Source: Trifolium pratense
Lineage: Eukaryota > Streptophyta > Magnoliopsida > Fabales > Fabaceae
DNA length: 64,000 nt
Reading direction: 5' to 3'
Assembly: GCF_020283565.1 (NCBI RefSeq)
Contig: NC_060063.1
Location: 7,896,563-7,960,562, forward strand
Position numbers and translations under genes: made by a program. The notes below the pieces were generated by a model that searched no databases, was not told where the DNA came from, and saw nothing but the letters and a program-made list of their open reading frames with translations. Position 1 is the first letter of the stretch; the number at the start of each line of letters is the position of its first letter. Positions 12,733 through 24,691 of this stretch are shown in pieces.

Positions 12733-13417
12733 ATGATTATTATTAAAGGCATCAACCATTAGCTTGCATTCACACAAGCCAAGACTTATGCTAATTATCT
12801 GACTTTTTCAAATATGTAAGTCTCCCAATTCACTTAGCAACAATATTTAGGAACTGACAATGATTAATTATGTTTGAAACATGAAATAGTAAAAGAATAT
12901 GATTAAATAAGTATTAATATCTATGTATGCAGTTTGGTTCAGTTTGATCTAATTTTATAAAAGGAATCCAAAATTCGATCCTAGCAATTTTCACAAAAAC
13001 ACATTCAAACATGTTCAATAACATTCTATTTTATCCAGTTTTCAATATTTTTGAATCGGTTTACCATTTTAAAATAATGCCTTTGTAGAAATAAGCTGGA
13101 GAGATTTCAACATCCAAATCACTTAAATTTTATAATTGGAATAGTAAACAAAAAAAATATTTAAAATTGGAATTCCTATACTCAGTGACTGCACACATTC
13201 ACGCAACCACCGACTACACAACTGCTCGATGTCTAAATCTCAAGCTCAGTAATTTTAATTCTTACCGATCAAAATTTGTTAAGATGTATGGAATTTTGAA
13301 CATATAATCATAAATAATTCATCCAAATTCAATATATAACAATTATAGTAAGATTTCTACTGGTGATAAAAAATGTAATGAACAAGAAAAATAGTTGTTG
13401 GTGCCTTCATTGTCTGT
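12733..13417. other. Intergenic region between the convergent genes
   Basis: AT-rich; no coding or element signature recognised. It should contain the 3' UTR of the inositol phosphatase gene at its right end. Confidence 0.3.
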
Positions 13418-16400
13418 TTAAAAGTCAGTCCTGTAGTCCTCAGGTTTGTACCATAATGAGAAATCAATTCCCTTACTTTTTAGTTCTTCTGTTGCAGGTC
13501 CAATTCTCTCCAGCAGCTGTGAAATACACATAAATGTGATAATATATTCAATAACATATATTTATTATTTTTCATTTTCAGTAAACTGCAAAGTGCAAAC
13601 CACTCCGTAGTATATAAACTGATTTACTTTATTATTAGTAGAAATTAGAACTAGAGATCCAGTAGAAAACTATAATAAACAATATAAAATCCAATAATTT
13701 AGCCTATGATGTGGCTATATGTTAAAGGATACTGCTATAGGAAATTAAGTATATTTTAATAGTTAATTTTTTTTTTTGATAGATAGACGAAATGGCAAAC
13801 CATTAAAAACTTACACACAAAGTGGAGGGACTGGGGTTTGAACCTCAGTCATGGCGTCTGACCTAACAATTTCGGCATTTCTACTAGCTGAGTTAAGATT
13901 TGTTCACATTTAATTTAATAGTTTATTTTAATTTTAAATAATAGTTTACTTGATGTCATTTTATCCTTTTAGCCTTGATGATTGTATTATTTAAAGACAT
14001 TGTGCTTCATTTGGCAATCAAACATTTAAACAAATATCTTCTCATTTGTAGCAAAAGAAAATATATCCTTCTCTCAAAAACTCATTATCTTCTCACTTGT
14101 ACCAGCTTCTATTCTAATTCGTTATAATCCCTACTTTGAGACTTTGAATTTTATCGATTTGTCCATAGAATTCATTTTCCCGTTTCAAATACATAATAAT
14201 GTCTTATGAATAGTTTCAATTCTAGACAGTGCCTAACCCCAAGTCAGTATTAGCCAGTAAACACCTAAAAACCGTGGTTAATGAAGTTCAAAATCATGAT
14301 TAATTGTGATCAATGGATAGTTAATAAGTTGCGATAACCATCCAGTTAGCATAATGTATTTGAACTTTGTCAACCATTCAATAAAGTAGTCGGTATCAAA
14401 TAAAGTGCAATGTAAACATCTCCCAACAGCGAAATCAGAGACTAACCTTTTCATGGAGCACACCGTTTGAAACCAAAACAGATCTATCAAAAACACTAAA
14501 CTTTCCTCCGTCCATCAGAGAAACTGTGCCACCAGCTTCCTCTACAATCTATAAGTTAATGGAAAAAACTGTAAGCAAAATTATCGCAAGTAAATGATTC
14601 AATAAATGTTGAAAGGTTTTCATATACATTATAATGCTCATAAGCCATGCTTCCGAATATAGGGCATGTTTTTGTTAACTCTACATGAAGCACGGCTGCC
14701 GCACAGCGCAGGAAGTTGACTAGCAGGGCTCAGATAGATAAAGAGGAACAGGGAAGACACTTTTTTGTTATCGCAGATAGCTTCGGCTCATTGATTTGAT
14801 CCCAAAATTCAGGGATCTTGAGTCTGTTTTCACTTGTATATATATTTGTTGAAATACACGAAAATAATGGCAGATTTCAGTCCTTTGTATCACTAAATAC
14901 GAGTAGTTGTTACTTGCTTTCCCTTTGAAAATGCGAGCGTTCTAACAGATTTCATGTTATATGTTGATAATGTAGAACTTACCAAAACACCAGCAGCCAT
15001 ATCCCATGGCTTTAGACGATATTCCCAATAAGCTTCTACAATTCCCAAAGCCACATGACACATGTCCACGGCAGCTGCACCAAGCCGTCTTACACCCTAA
15101 GCATCAAAGTCATGAAAGATAATTAGTGAATCGCCAAAAATGAGGAACATATTTTGTATATATTAGATGCATACCCTGCTGACATCCGTAAATTCTTTGA
15201 ACAGTTCTATATTAGTAGCCCAGGCTTCATCGTGTTCATAACCAAAACCTGTCACTAGAAGAGATCGTTCCACCTGAAAGAAACGAAGCTTACTCAGATT
15301 TTTCCAACAAAAAAAAACTGAAATAATGATATGATCAAGGATTGAGCAGTTCCCTTTCTGTACTCTAAGGCATTATTTAATCATTACCTGATCAGTTGCA
15401 CTCACTTGGATCCTCTGGCCGTTGCAGAATGCTCCACCACCTACAAGGTAAGAGAGATAAAACTAATCACTAGAAAGAGAAAACAAGTTTACTAAATAAT
15501 TTTTATTTTCGTTGATAAAAGTTGGAATAGAATTTTATTTCACCAGAGGTTGCAGTGAAAATGCGAGTATTCCAGCACATAGGACCGCCAACAAACTCAA
15601 CCTGAAATTAATAAATTTCTTATTAGCTTATCCTGTTTTTCCCCAGCTATATTTTCTCCTTAAACAATTTTAAGTATTCCTTCAACAATTTTATGTTTTG
15701 ATTATGTAATTGATGTATGAAGTGCGTTATACATATGTTGATACATGATAAAATGGCTGAGTTGTTTCTGGTATGCATGATCTGTCTAGAATATATTAGG
15801 ATTGGTTTAGATAAGTTTTGGAAGATAAAATATTCTAGTCGTGGCCATCTCGCCACATGCTATTCCTCTATCCCAATTTCAGGGTCAGCTGCTCTGTGCC
15901 GCTATCTGGGATAGACAACTATGCGATTTCCCATTTGCTTTTGGAAGCCCCGATATGAAGTCCAACGAGATGTCACTACACAGCTGTGTCAAGATGGATA
16001 GTGGTTTCCAGAGACCTAAGGGATATAAAGATTACAGTATTTGTTTCTTCAGCAAATCTAGTATTCTGCCATGGAATTTTTAATATCCTTCCTCATACAA
16101 CTCCAATAGAAAATCGCTGCTTTTCTACATGGAAATTTAGTGGTGTGTATAGAGATTCTACTGGGATATATATGAGGCATGCAGATTCTGGATCGTATAT
16201 GCAAAAAACAAAATGTGGTTGTTTGATCATGCATTGAAGTTAAATGTCAAGTTACGGCACAAGAATGAGTTATTACCAATGAAGGTTGCGTTAAACAACA
16301 TGAAATAGAAGTTAAAGATAAGAAAAAATCACCACTGTAGCAGCAGTAGGCTTTCCTCGATATAGAACCCCAACAGAAACAGCAAAACTGGGATAGCCAT

Positions 16401-19400
16401 GTGCAAAGTTTGTTGTCCCATCTACAAAATTATAAAAGATTTGTAATCCAACTATCTAAGTGATACAGGATACAACAAATGCATGAGGAAGATGCAGTCA
16501 GAAATAACGTATTTCCATATAGTGGGAATAATAGTATTTTATGTTATAATTAGTCTTAGAATTTGGGGACTCTTACCAATTATAAATACTTTGTCTAATA
16601 TAAAATAGGCTTAATTACACTTTTGGTCTCTTATCTTTATTTTAGGTTTCAAGTTGGTCCCTTATCTTTTAAAAGTTTCATGTTGGCCCCTTATCTTTTC
16701 TTTCGTTGCATTAGTTAGTCCTCCCGTCAAATTTTAGGTTTCAAGTTGGTCCCCTATGTTTATTTTAGGTTTCAAGTTGGTCCCTTGTGTTTTAATTTTG
16801 TCTTTTTTAATTAAAAGAAAATGACATGGAACATGACTGGGACCAAACTTAAAGGACCAACTTGAAACTTAAAGAAAGATAAGGGACCAACTTGAAACCT
16901 AAAATAAAGATAAGGGACTAAAAGTATAATTAAGCCTATAAAATACATATATTGTATATAGTCTAACATACAAAGAACACCAGCAAATTGGAATTTCACT
17001 TGAAAAAAATTGTTGGCCCGAAAAATTCCAAATCATTCATCAAATGAAATAATACATAAATCGGAGTCCCGGTGATATTCTGGTGATAAAATAAAATATC
17101 TTTATATCTTGATTTAGGGAATCCACTACACTACACACAAGACAACCAAAACTTATTGCAATTCCTGAAATACACAAGCGAATTATAGGTTTAAATAGGA
17201 TCTATGTAGCATTAACGCTTCACATTAAAGGTGTGTCCGGTGTCAAACACTGACGCATGTAGTCACATTCAATTTTTCATCAAATTATTACTAGTGTCAA
17301 CATGTCAGTGTCATGTTCGTGCCTATGCATGTAGTCACATTCAATTTTTCATCAAACTGACGCATACTACGATTGAGAGGAAGAACATAATCAAGGAAGT
17401 CAAATTGATGTCTTTCTTTCAAAGAAACTCCAGATTCAAACAGGGCATGTGTGAAGAAATATATTTGAATACCAGAATCTAGCTTTTAAGTTCACTTGTA
17501 TGCTTAAAACTACAGTTATTTCTTAAAATCATGGAGCAAAAGGAAGCATTGAATGAAATCACAAACCTAAGGGATCAATGCACCAAAGATAATCGGAAGC
17601 TACTTCTCCTATAACACCTCCTTCTTCCCCAAGAATAAGATGATCTTCAAAATTCTTCTTCACCACTTCTAATATGGCTGCTTCACTCATTTTATCCGTC
17701 CTGTTAATTTACAAATGACTCTTATTTAGTTAAAGAGACAAACAAAACATGTACGATCAACAACAAGACGAGCTATCAGTAAAAAAAACAACAAAAAGGA
17801 GCTTTGAGTTTAAACTTAATACTTATCAAAAGCATAATATTTGCAGCATACAACAGAGCTTGAACAAAATAAAAACACCGTGCAAGTTAAAGACTGTACA
17901 ACTATTTATATTATCTAACTAAATGAGAACATGAAGAAAGGCCATAGAGGAGACCTTACTCAGTCACCAAGTCAGTTAATCCTTTATACGTAATATTCCG
18001 TGGCTTATTAACAGCATCCATCACAACCTGAATATAACAAAGTCGTGGAATTCATATGAAGATAATTGGATATCAAAAGTTGACTTAACTAGGAAAAAAT
18101 AAGGTATAATTAGCAATAATATACAGTGGAAATTAAACTGAACCAGCCAAATATGTAAGCTTTTGGTATTAGACCCAGTTACCTGGTGGCTTAGTCATAT
18201 AACTTGACAAGTAAATTTACCTCAATGTATACTTCCCTATGAGTCTCCCCTAGAGTGATATACACAATTATAGGTATGGCATCTACTCTATTTAAGAGTG
18301 TCAAGACGATATTGTTAATGTCCTAAAACTTAAGAAACAGATGCTAATCAATAATTAGACTTTGTTTGCAAGCCTTCCCCTTACTGAACCCAAAATATTC
18401 ATAATTATATGTAAAAAGCTTTTAGTAGCTTCCGGAATCAGGATTGTTTGGTGACATCGAGGAGTGAGAAGCAAAATGTAGTTGCAAAATCAAGTGCAAA
18501 GACGGAATTTATAGCAATGGCTCAAAGGGGTTGTATAGCATTTATGTACCTTAGTCTCTATAGTATACCTTTGCTTTTGTTCAGAATTAAAAGTGAAATA
18601 ATATTCAGTTTTCGTTACCCATATTTCTACGTGCTCTAATGAGCATTATAGTATAACTGTTCCATATTTCTACTTGTTCTAATGAGCATTATAGTATAAC
18701 TGCTCTCTCAACTCCATGATTAAAGAAACTGACTCAAATGCTATTCTTCTATGTTTGCTCCCATTTAATCTAGCATACACCATACAATCTGGAACTTTAC
18801 TGATAATACTCTCTCAAAAGTTTCACCTTATCCTCCTGGATGGAGGCAAAGGGGTCCCAGATATCCTCAAAACCTACCAAAACTGGTCACGGATGAGCAC
18901 CTCCGAATTACCGAAGTGTTGAGCCAAGCCGATGGTTTAAGACCAGAACCAGTTGAGAGCCTGTAATTCCTATTCTTCAGACAGCATGAAGAGAAATGGT
19001 TGGCAAAAGACTCAAATCTGTAGGATTGCATCTTAATATAGCTCAATCACTTTCTTGATGTTGGACATCCCTCCTACGTTTATTGGCTCGGGTTTAGATT
19101 AGATCTAAGCCTAAAGCAAATTAGACTTTATCAACTCGTCGAATGTAAAACCACTTTCAGCTGCCATTCTATTGATATTGCATCAAAATTCAGCTCAAAC
19201 CACACCCTTTAATGCCACTGCTCTTATTTATGTTAGTTAAATAGCATAGCTAAGACTTGTGTTTACTAGTTTAGTTTGATCTTCTAGTTGTGCATGATAA
19301 GCTGAACAAAACTTAGGGCTGTTTGGATTTACTTATTTGGGAGGTTATAAAATAGCTTATGTAAATAGATAAGTTAAATAGTTTATGCAAATAGATAAGT

Positions 19401-20339
19401 TTTTATGTTAATTCATAAGCTCTCACTAACGAAAATTATATATTCATAAACGATTTTTTCATAAACTACCTTGACAAACTTATGAGTAATAAATAAAGGG
19501 TCCGTTTGGATTGACTTATTTCTGAGCTTATGCAAAACAGCTTATGCAAAGAAATAAGTTTTAATGTAATATTCATAAGCTTGTCAAGGCAGTTTTCGAA
19601 AAAAACAGCTTATGAAGATACAATTTTCGTTAGTGAAAACTTATGAATTATAATAAAATCTTATTTATTTGCATAAATTATTTTTCATAAGCTAAAAAAT
19701 AAGTAAATCCAAACGGGTCCAAAAGTTTTTTTTGTTGTTGGTCAAGTAGTCTATTGGCTAGAATTTCACTATCTAAGGTGAATAAGTGGGAGTATCATGT
19801 TCGAACCCCGGTCCCTGCATAAGCTATGCTCACGGAAACGTTCCAAAAACTTATTTATTTGCATAAACTATTTTGTATAATCTAAAAAATAATCCAATCC
19901 AAACGGGCACTTACACTTCATTCCAACAATATAAAACAACTCAGTCCTTGAATAAGCACATTTCATTGATCAGTTGGTCTACCATACCATAACTAATAAT
20001 TGCTCTATCGATTCCATTAAACTCGAATCGAATAATGCAAGAAGGAAAGAAAGAAAAAAAAAAAAAAACCTGAGCACCAGTCTGAGCAGCAATTGTAGCA
20101 ACTTGAATGAGGTGAGCAGGTTGAATAGGACCAGTCGACAGTGCACCAACCTTTGAAAACTTATCATTCGTATAAATTTCAGATTTCAAAGAATTGCTAC
20201 ATAACAGTTGCGTCCTCGATTTCAAGCTCCAATTTCGAAGAATTGGACGATGATGGCACGGTGATATTTTACTGTAAGTAGGAAATAACGGACACAGTTT
20301 TGTAGCTGCTGCTGCTGCAGAGAATAATACAATTGACAT
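13418..20339 (-). CDS. IMPL1: Plastid inositol-monophosphatase-like enzyme (IMPL1 type), 10 exons
   Basis: Exons on the minus strand: 20339-20070, 18027-17960, 17700-17567, 16421-16333, 15601-15544, 15440-15388, 15273-15175, 15096-14983, 14548-14447 and 13516-13418. All join in frame with GT-AG borders to 1086 nt (361 residues). The first ~70 residues are Ser/Arg-rich and fit a plastid transit peptide. GEEGG, DYLWCIDPLDGTTNFAHGYP and LKPWDMAAGVL are the Mg-binding and catalytic motifs of the Li-sensitive inositol monophosphatase family (E..., DxxDGT, WDxAAG). The C-terminal part, with SKGIDFSLWYKPEDY, and the overall length match Arabidopsis IMPL1 (about 370 residues). It should hydrolyse inositol phosphates or a related sugar phosphate in plastids; the exact substrate is inferred. 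Introns 1 and 3 carry insertions, but the coding sequence looks intact. Confidence 0.88.
13768..13897 (-). mobile_element. tRNA-derived SINE (intron 9 to 10 of IMPL1 side, 3' flank)
   Basis: On the minus strand CTTAACTCAGCTAGTAGAAA is A-box-like and GAGGTTCAAACCCCAGTC is the B box about 50 bases on. The element's 3' end is a homopolymer (T run at 13769-13778 on the plus strand, A tail on the minus strand). It lies within the last intron of the inositol phosphatase gene. Confidence 0.6.
15830..16245. other. Unexplained higher-GC block inside IMPL1 intron 4
   Basis: This stretch has a base composition closer to exons than the surrounding intron and several overlapping open stretches on the plus strand. 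None shows a recognisable domain. It could be a captured or retroposed exon or UTR. No target duplications were found. I do not assign a function. Confidence 0.25.
16608..16936. mobile_element. Short MULE-type MITE (329 bp)
   Basis: Starts GGCTTAATTACACTTTTGG and ends with the inverse, both ends carrying repeated GGTCCCTTAT / AAGTTGGTCC words. The perfect 9-bp duplication TATAAAATA lies at 16599-16607 and 16937-16945. It shares the GGCTTAATTA terminus with the 946-bp element at 7339 and is probably mobilised by a related transposase. Intron 3 of the inositol phosphatase gene. Confidence 0.92.
18425..18545 (+). pseudogene. Copia RNase H fragment (in IMPL1 intron 1)
   Basis: The plus strand reads LVTSRSEKQNVVAKSSAKTE then FIAMAQRGC, the well-known Copia RNase H segment (LVSWKSKKQ..VARSSAEAEY.AMA). 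Nothing clearly homologous continues on either side, so this is an isolated scrap. Confidence 0.72.
19498..19720. mobile_element. Inner inverted-repeat MITE
   Basis: GGGTCCGTTTGGATTGACTTA at the left pairs with the inverse of AAGTAAATCCAAACGGGTCC at the right. It belongs to the same GTTTGGATT family as the outer element, so one relative inserted into another. Its duplication could not be fixed. Confidence 0.6.
19736..19836 (+). mobile_element. tRNA-derived SINE
   Basis: GTCTATTGGCTAGAATTTC is A-box-like. ATGTTCGAACCCCGGTCCC supplies the B box about 50 bases on. It lies inside the outer foldback element in IMPL1 intron 1. Confidence 0.55.
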
Positions 20340-21333
20340 TATGATTAAATCAATTAATTGTTATCTTCTGATTCTGAAACTTTGAGTGATGTGAGATTGT
20401 GACTCTAAGTCTAAGGAAGAGAAGAAAAGATTGTGTTTGAGAAGAAGGTGAAATCAATCTGTGTATGAAAAAAACTCCTCCACTAGTTTGACCAAATTAA
20501 TTGAACCGGAGAACTGAATCAAATTGAACCATTTTAAATCGAACCGGTTCATAAAAAAATGAGAACCAAACTAAAAATATTAATGTATTTCGATAATTGA
20601 TACAATACATCAAATAGAAATACAAATTCAATATAGCTAAAAACTAAAAATTATGAATTTGTGAACAAACTCACAACAACCAAGTTAATAGTATACGATG
20701 GCAAACTGTCTATCACATGGTACCCTCCTAATTTGTCCGCATGTGCAAATCTATTAGCCACGTAGACGATTTAAACAAAAATTTGACTAAAATGAGCAAC
20801 TTAAAACTTTTTAAACGTAAGAGATCAAATTGAAACCTAAAATAAACATAAGGACCAAATATACAATTAAATCTTTATTATATTATTGTAAAATAATAAA
20901 GTTTATAGAATAGTAAATTTTGTTAATGGTATATTAAGTATGACCTGATCTTGAGACTCATATTCTTAAAGATTTAATATGAATTCGGATAATGTTACAT
21001 GGAAGAGACTATTATGTATGTAGAATGATGATCACATCGCATGAGTCATGAATATGGAGATATTAAATCTATACATAGGTATAAATATTAAGGTTAATAT
21101 TTATACTAGATTGACCCGCCATAAGAATACTGCATAGTATATTATGAAAAATATCATAACTTATTCTCATAGTGATAACATTGTATATCATCCTTAGACC
21201 TGAATCAACTATGATCCATAGATGTGGAGCCAATTACCTTATTGTTATTTAAATGTTCTTTGTGATAAGATGACTATATAAAATTTGTTAATAGGTACTT
21301 CACGAATCATGATGAGGGACATGAGTGATCTAA
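20340..21333. promoter_or_regulatory. IMPL1 upstream region and unclassified repeat remnants
   Basis: The first ~150 bases upstream of the ATG at 20339 should hold the minus-strand promoter and 5' UTR. About 20740-20875 resembles one decayed end of the GGTCCC-type MULE family (AATTGAAACCTAAAATAA, GGACCAAATATACAATTAA). The rest, about 20930-21330, is not recognised and has no coding signal. Confidence 0.3.
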
Positions 21334-23859
21334 ATGAGACTCCTCCTCCTAAATAACGGGAGAAATATCCATAGTTATTGGGTTGAAGCTATATTGAAAG
21401 CGGTTCAGGGGAAAGATGACCCTGAGAGTTTGAGGGTCCTGGGAAGGATTAACCCTGATAGATTAAGGAGTTGTTGGGTTGAAGCTCTATTGGAGGTGGG
21501 TCCTGAGAAGGACGACCCTAAAAGATTGATGAGTTGTTTGGTTGAAGTTCTATTGAAGGTGTAACACCCAAACCCCTTAACGCGAATTTATTGAATATAA
21601 ATAAATAAAAAACTTAAGAAATTTAGGCGTCACGATTATAATACAAAACCACAGCAGAATTAAATCATGCTAGCACAGCGGAAATTAAAAAACAAATATA
21701 GTTCATAGTGTATATCATACAATAACTATATTGTTCACACAATATCCCTAGGCTCTAGGCCATATCAACAACAAGGATATTATGCTTACAACAAAAGTAA
21801 GGATTAACAAGGTCAAATATGCCATCACGGGCTTAAGTACAATTCAAGCGAATAACCCGACACGGTAGACACCTAATCAGAGCAATTCTATACAACCCAT
21901 AAAAAAGATATACAAGTATATCTAAAGGAGTAGTCTAAGCTAAACTCCTCACCAAAAAGTGTGCTACACTAAGCACAAGCAACACCTCTAACTCTGAGCC
22001 GGATCCTCAACCTGAGAATCTGAACCCCCAACGGTCTAGCACATAACACAAAGCATGAGAGTTAGATCACATAATCAAAATATAAGTGTAAGTAAAACGG
22101 TACTTAAACACTCCTTCATAATACATGCATAAATCACAATTATACATATACATCAACATATATCATTCCATTATAAGTTATTAATTAGCCAAACATGTGT
22201 CACATATCACTTATCACATAAATGTACACATAACCTAATGCAACTCTAATGCTTCAACTTCATGAATGGCACCCTAGACATTTCTAATGCATGTGGTACC
22301 ATCTTCTTTATTAGAGTATCTCACCTCTAATATCCTTCTTTATCGGATAAATATAATCCGATATACTTCTTTATTAGAATATCCAATATCCTATTTAATT
22401 CATGAATGCATGTATATGTCTTTCATGAATTCACTCAAAATTATTTAGCATAAAGCTCTTCCTTTACTATGTGGAACACTATCCAACATGCTTCATCATT
22501 AAGATTAACAAAACCTTAATATTCTTCATTTATAACTTCATACATGATTAAGAATCATTAACGATTAGCAATGAGCATTATAAGCATCAACAAACATCAA
22601 CAATCATGTAAGAATACTATTAAACCATGTTACAAGTGTCTAATTACACTTACAAACATCAACAAAAGTTGCAGTCTCAGTACTGTTCGCTAAGCAAACC
22701 GTAGCGAACGACATCAGGAAGTCACTGACTCATGGCGAGCAGTGGCGAGCTGTTCGTTGAGCGAAGGCTTGGCGAGCCATAGCGAACCACACCAGTGGGA
22801 AACCTGCTCGTGGCGAGCTGTTTGCCACCAGTTCGCTGAGCGAAGGCCTAGCGAAGGCCTCCTGTCAGGAAAGCTCAAAACTTGCGTTTTCCACTCCAAA
22901 TCACCTAAAAATCCCATTTTTCAAGTTATAAATCCCAAATGAGTTTGTATTCAAGTATAACAAACATGGATAAACACAAAAGGACAGTTCATTTCATAGA
23001 TCCACATCATAAACATCGAAAAAGTAAGGATTGAATACTTTTTCTCAAAACTCTCAAGAACACAAAGTTCTTGAGTTTAATCATTCATAAACTTCGTTTT
23101 TAATCATTAAATTCGTCCATACATCATGTTAAAAGCATATTAAGCATGTTATGAACCTTAGAATCGATTTTCATTAAGAAAAATTCATTCAAACTAAAAC
23201 GAAAATGGGGTGGAGGAAGTTCGGGTGAGGAGAAATCGACATTCTCCCCTTCTTCGAGTCACCCACGATTATGAAACCTACTCTCATACCTGGATTCGAA
23301 GAAAACATGAAGGTTGATCTTGAATCTCTACACTTTCGTTGCCCTAGCTTCTCTTGAGCTCTCCCTTCTCTCTAGAATTTCACAAGAACATGAGAAAATG
23401 AATTTTCTCACTAAGCCAAGCCCCTAATGGGCGCCCCTCACCACTCACAAGGCCCATTGGGCCTCAAGCCCAATTGATTGGCCCAATAACGCGTTAAATC
23501 TCACTACTCGCTTAATATCTAAAGTATTCGATAAATAACTAAAGTTATTAACTTAATTAAAATGCCACGTCAATAAAATATTTTAACACACAAAAACTAA
23601 TAAAATGAAAATTGGGTCGTTACAGAAGGCGGCTCCTAGGAAGGACGACCCTAGGAGTTTGAGGAGTTGTTGGGTTGAAGCTCTATTGAAGGTGGCTCCT
23701 GGGAAGGACGACCCTGAGAATTTGAGGAGTTGTTCGGTTGAAGCTCTATTGAATATCCCTACTTCAGATTTGTTTTTATTCCTTATCTTTCTACATAAAC
23801 ATTCATCCTTTGCATCTGCATCATCTGCACTTCATGCATCATTAACATTGATAAATTAA
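21334..23859 (+). pseudogene. Open frame with 21-codon (63-bp) repeats, split by a solo LTR
   Basis: From 21334 to the LTR at 21560, and again from 23625 to the stop at 23859, the plus strand encodes repeats of the form RSCWVEALLKVAPGKDDPESL. Units are 63 bp, so the frame is kept from unit to unit, and the frame is continuous across the LTR insertion if the LTR and one copy of GAAGG are removed. About five to six full or partial units are present; one has an 11-residue irregularity. The C-terminal tail (about 30 residues) is hydrophobic. I recognise no family. It could be a coding minisatellite or an internal part of an old retroelement. Confidence 0.45.
21560..23624 (-). mobile_element. Solo LTR of a Gypsy-type retrotransposon (2065 bp)
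   Basis: On the minus strand it starts TGTAACGACCCAATTTTCAT and ends GGGTTTGGGTGTTACA. The 5-bp duplication GAAGG flanks it (21555-21559 and 23625-23629). No primer site, polypurine tract or coding interior exists, so the element was reduced to one LTR by recombination. It contains a cluster of TTCGCTNAGCGAA-like palindromes at about 22685-22860. Related, older LTR sequence lies at 37734-38720. Confidence 0.88.
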
Positions 23860-24054
23860 GAATTTCACCCATGTTTAGAAGGACTTATCATTCCGGAAGA
23901 ATTTAAAAAAGTAAACACTATTTACCCCTAGGGCATTGTTTAAGGAATATAAAGTAAATGGGTCCATTAGTTTTGTTTTGATTGAGGAGAAAGATCAATT
24001 TATTAATTCAAATTAAAATATAAAATGGTTAAAAATTAATAGGCTTGCCTCTAT

Positions 24055-24683
24055 CTATGAAGCACTGATACGTGACACGATACTGATACAATACGATACC
24101 GATACGAGAAAATTTTCAAAATTCCCGTTACGATACGTCCGGGATACATTATTTAAAAACTAAATTTAAAATTAAATATATAAATGCACAATATATAAAC
24201 ATAACTAAAATTGATAATGATAAAAATTAACATTCAAATTACTCAAAATAAGAAAACAAGTTACAATTACATATATTAAGTTAAGTACTACCCAAAAGGG
24301 GGTGAGATGGGTAGCTTAACTGGTTAAGCTAGTTGAGCTAAGGGTTAAGGAGTTGGAGGTCCAGAGTTCAAGTCATGACAAGGAGAAAAACTAATAAAGA
24401 CATAGTAGTTGGTAACATTCAATATTTAAGAGAAAATAAGAATTGTATTAGTCTTCTCTCCTACGTTTCTATCATCAAAGAACATTAATTGCCCAATACT
24501 TTTTCGATCGATACGCGAATCAGAGAAGTATCCGACAAATATTGATTATATTTTATTTTAAAAAATAATATTAATTGTCGATACTTCTCTGATACGTGTA
24601 TCAGAAAGTATTGGATGAGTATCTGTATCGAGTACGTATCGGACACGATACTTTGCCATTTTTGGAGTATCGGGGCTTCACAG
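24055..24683. mobile_element. hAT-type non-autonomous element rich in GATACG words
   Basis: CTATGAAGCACTGATACG at the left pairs with the inverse of the right end (CTGTGAAGCCCCGATAC). The 8-bp flanks GCCTCTAT (24047-24054) and GTCTCTAT (24684-24691) match at 7 of 8 bases. Both subterminal regions are full of GATACG/CGTATC repeats, which are typical transposase-binding arrays. A SINE is nested inside. Confidence 0.72.
24299..24475 (+). mobile_element. tRNA-derived SINE nested in the GATACG element
   Basis: GGGTAGCTTAACTGGTTAAG is a good A box. GGTCCAGAGTTCAAGTC is a degenerate B box. It is the same family as the minus-strand copy near 2345. Confidence 0.6.
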
Positions 24684-24691
24684 GTCTCTAT

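Larger units (their letters stand above)
19316..19908. mobile_element. Foldback/MITE with two nested insertions
   Basis: The left end GGGCTGTTTGGATTTACTTA and the inverse of the right end (GCCCGTTTGGATTGGATTA) pair, and the pairing continues inward through TTATGCAAATA-rich sequence. ACTTA flanks both sides (19311-19315 and 19909-19913). A second inverted-repeat element and a SINE sit inside it. Confidence 0.6.

Noticed and set aside
12470..12746. Pro/Arg-rich plus-strand frames as proteins
   Set aside because: They are the CCGG-rich end of a hAT element read as codons.
22714..22942. Overlapping open frames on both strands at the palindrome cluster
   Set aside because: Palindromic GCGAA-type repeats avoid stop codons in several frames; this is a composition effect. 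The same holds at 50355-50558 and 60174-60377.
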